Part shown: piece by piece, positions 62,307-64,000 of the stretch
How positions within the stretch are numbered: position 1 is the first letter of the stretch
Layout: each line of letters starts with the position of its first letter
Source of the DNA: Kalaharituber pfeilii
Lineage: Eukaryota; Ascomycota; Pezizomycetes; Pezizales; Pezizaceae
DNA: 64,000 nucleotides
Direction: 5' to 3'
NCBI GenBank assembly: GCA_015179045.1
Contig: WHUZ01000059.1
Span: 124,001-188,000, forward strand
The notes under the pieces: model-generated
What the model saw: the letters and a program-made list of their open reading frames with translations, nothing else
What the model was told of the DNA's origin: nothing
The model's database searches: none
Made by a program: the position numbers and the translations under genes

Positions 62307-64000
62307 ACCGGGCTCTAGGCATCAGTTGTGCTGTTGAGGCTGAGAGGGTATTGTGGCGCAATGGAGAGGAGCGAAGCCACTAATTAATGCAGCAACTTAC
62401 ATCCCACGCTGCACCTTCATAGCAAATGAGACCTCCCCACGCTTCCACTACCTGACAGCCATCACGCCTTTGCATCTGTGATGCCTAGCGAAAGAAAAGA
62501 GGCTTGTTAAGCTGGTTGAGGAAGATAGAGGCAAGAAAGAAGGTACTACCATACCATAACCAAAGATAGCAGGAGCCGCTCGATGTTAGCATCCGCCACA
62601 GAGCTCTCACTAGCGTTCACGAGTTATTTACCTTGGAGAGAAACGGGCTCTTGATGAGGCTGTGTATGGTATTTTTGGAACAAATTTACATGGGTGCTGC
62701 ACCGTTAATATGGCCCAAAAAAAGCTTATCTTCACCAGTTCCGATGCACATATTTCAGAATTGTAGTCGCGTGCCAAGTCTGACTTTGAATGCCCTTATG
62801 GATAATTGTCGATAGACTATTGTATTACCGACTTTCTGATGTTCCAAAGCTAGCAGGAGAATTAACGACGTTATTAGAAAACTGAGTTGTCTCATTTTCA
62901 GCTCTGAACATGGCTAGAGGAAGGGCCTTCTAAGGAGAATTACCGGGGCCCCCCTCAAGTTGGCGCACTCCACTTTTGGATTCAGCTTCAGTTCGCAAAG
63001 TCTATTTTGACCACAGTGGATCGCACGAGAATACACGTTAGGAAACGCTCTGATGAAACGCCAAGCAGTGTATTTATGGCTGGCCAGTGCATAGCTTTGC
63101 CTCGTACCGAGGGAGTGGTAGTAACACCACCCAAGTCCGAAATCTGTCCGCCGCTGGCGCAAGGCCAGTTAGCGCTGGTAAAATGCTACAGTATGGTACC
63201 GATAGTCTGGTTTAGTGGCGTGCGGGGGACGATGAGGCAAGGCAAGCTAGACCACTAGTAGAATCTGGGGACAAGGCTATGAATAATCAAGGCAGACTAG
63301 TGAAGAACCTTCAGCTGAAATGCGATTGAGCACTGCCTATCGGTCCGAAACGTACGATGCAGGTGTCCACAAACTTACCTGGATACGGCTGCGCCATGCA
63401 CACATGTGGAATCTCAAGTCTGGCCGCTGATACTGATAGGCCATGTTATCTCGTTCGAAGCTGAGCACGGAACAATTTCATTGGCTGCACTGCATATGCT
63501 TGAAAAATGCCAGCACTGCCTGATCTACTCTTACTTATCCAAAAATGATATGCAACGCTAAAGTGGCTGGGCCGAAGAGAACCCTTACGATTCAACGAGA
63601 ATCAGTTGCTACCAGAGCCTCAACTTCGATTCTAGCTGCAGACACTCATTGGTAAACACTCCTGTCCCGTATCTGGTTCGCCAGCGCTGTCCCCAAATTA
63701 CACACGAGAAAGGGAAAGCGGATCAGAGTGAAATAGCTGACATCCTAGTTCCTGCTATCAACTTTTACTACTATCGTCCTTGCTAAAACTGGCCATCTAA
63801 TGTCCTTGCATATGCACCGTCTATCAACTATGGTGGTTCCACAAACCGTGCGTCCCTGTATAGCCCAGCCTTGTGAGTTTGGGTTAATCCCTAGCAAGAC
63901 TTGCGGCTTCAGTGAATACGAAGTTCTGATCCAGTACTGAAGCAACCTCTGCAGCTATATTGAAGTTCTCATTGTAGGGTCCACAGGCCACTCGGTTTGA
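62307..64000. other. Intergenic; nothing recognised
   Basis: No supported gene. Near 62968-63010 there is a diverged relative of the dispersed repeat at 33626-33665 (TTTTGGATTCAGCTTCAGTT, CGCAAAGTC). Confidence 0.35.

Overview
The window looks like nuclear DNA of a filamentous ascomycete (Pezizomycotina). The clearest genes carry short GT-AG introns (52-190 bp) with CTAAC-like branch points. They encode fungal NLR-type and HeLo-type proteins, and the DNA between them is crowded with Tad-like non-LTR retrotransposon debris. Most of the 64 kb is accessory, transposon-rich DNA; no housekeeping gene, tRNA or rRNA was recognised.

Layout. 0-10.6 kb: retrotransposon remnants (two LINE tail families, here called A and B, and a Ty3/gypsy relic) and a dead copy of a C2H2-like gene. 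10.6-12.0 kb: a gene with a globular N-terminus, a 19-residue repeat domain and a C-terminal membrane segment. 12-17 kb: LINE copies, a minisatellite and a pogo/Fot1-like MITE. 17.2-23.2 kb (minus): an NLR (DUF7708-like N-terminus, NACHT, about 20 highly similar ankyrin repeats). 23.2-40.4 kb: gene-poor; LINE copies, a hAT-type MITE, foldback elements, a second dead C2H2-like copy and several unrecognised coding fragments. 40.4-50.05 kb: a head-to-head pair, a 2381-residue kinase-Sel1-ankyrin-TPR protein (minus) and a HeLo-domain pseudokinase (plus), 366-369 bp apart. 52.8-59.2 kb: a duplicated segment carrying two C2H2-like genes, one apparently intact and one with a frameshift. 59.2-64 kb: an ORF1-only LINE derivative and more short retroposons.

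How it may work together (inference). NLR, HeLo and kinase/repeat proteins are the parts list of fungal allorecognition and programmed cell death. The divergent pair (apparently catalytically competent kinase with repeat sensor modules; HeLo effector with a dead kinase fold) resembles in arrangement the known adjacent NLR/HET-S pairs and is the best candidate for a functional module. The most unusual non-genic signal is a large set of very short retroposons (about 36-75 bp) flanked by target-site duplications. They consist of little more than a 3'-terminal RNA hairpin plus poly(A), and many are truncated exactly at the hairpin base, with compensatory base changes in the stem.

Caution: at least four frameshifts in otherwise conserved coding frames fall in homopolymer runs (G5, G7, A8, A9), so sequencing error must be excluded before any of these genes is called a pseudogene. 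Exon boundaries were placed by eye and may be off by a base or two.
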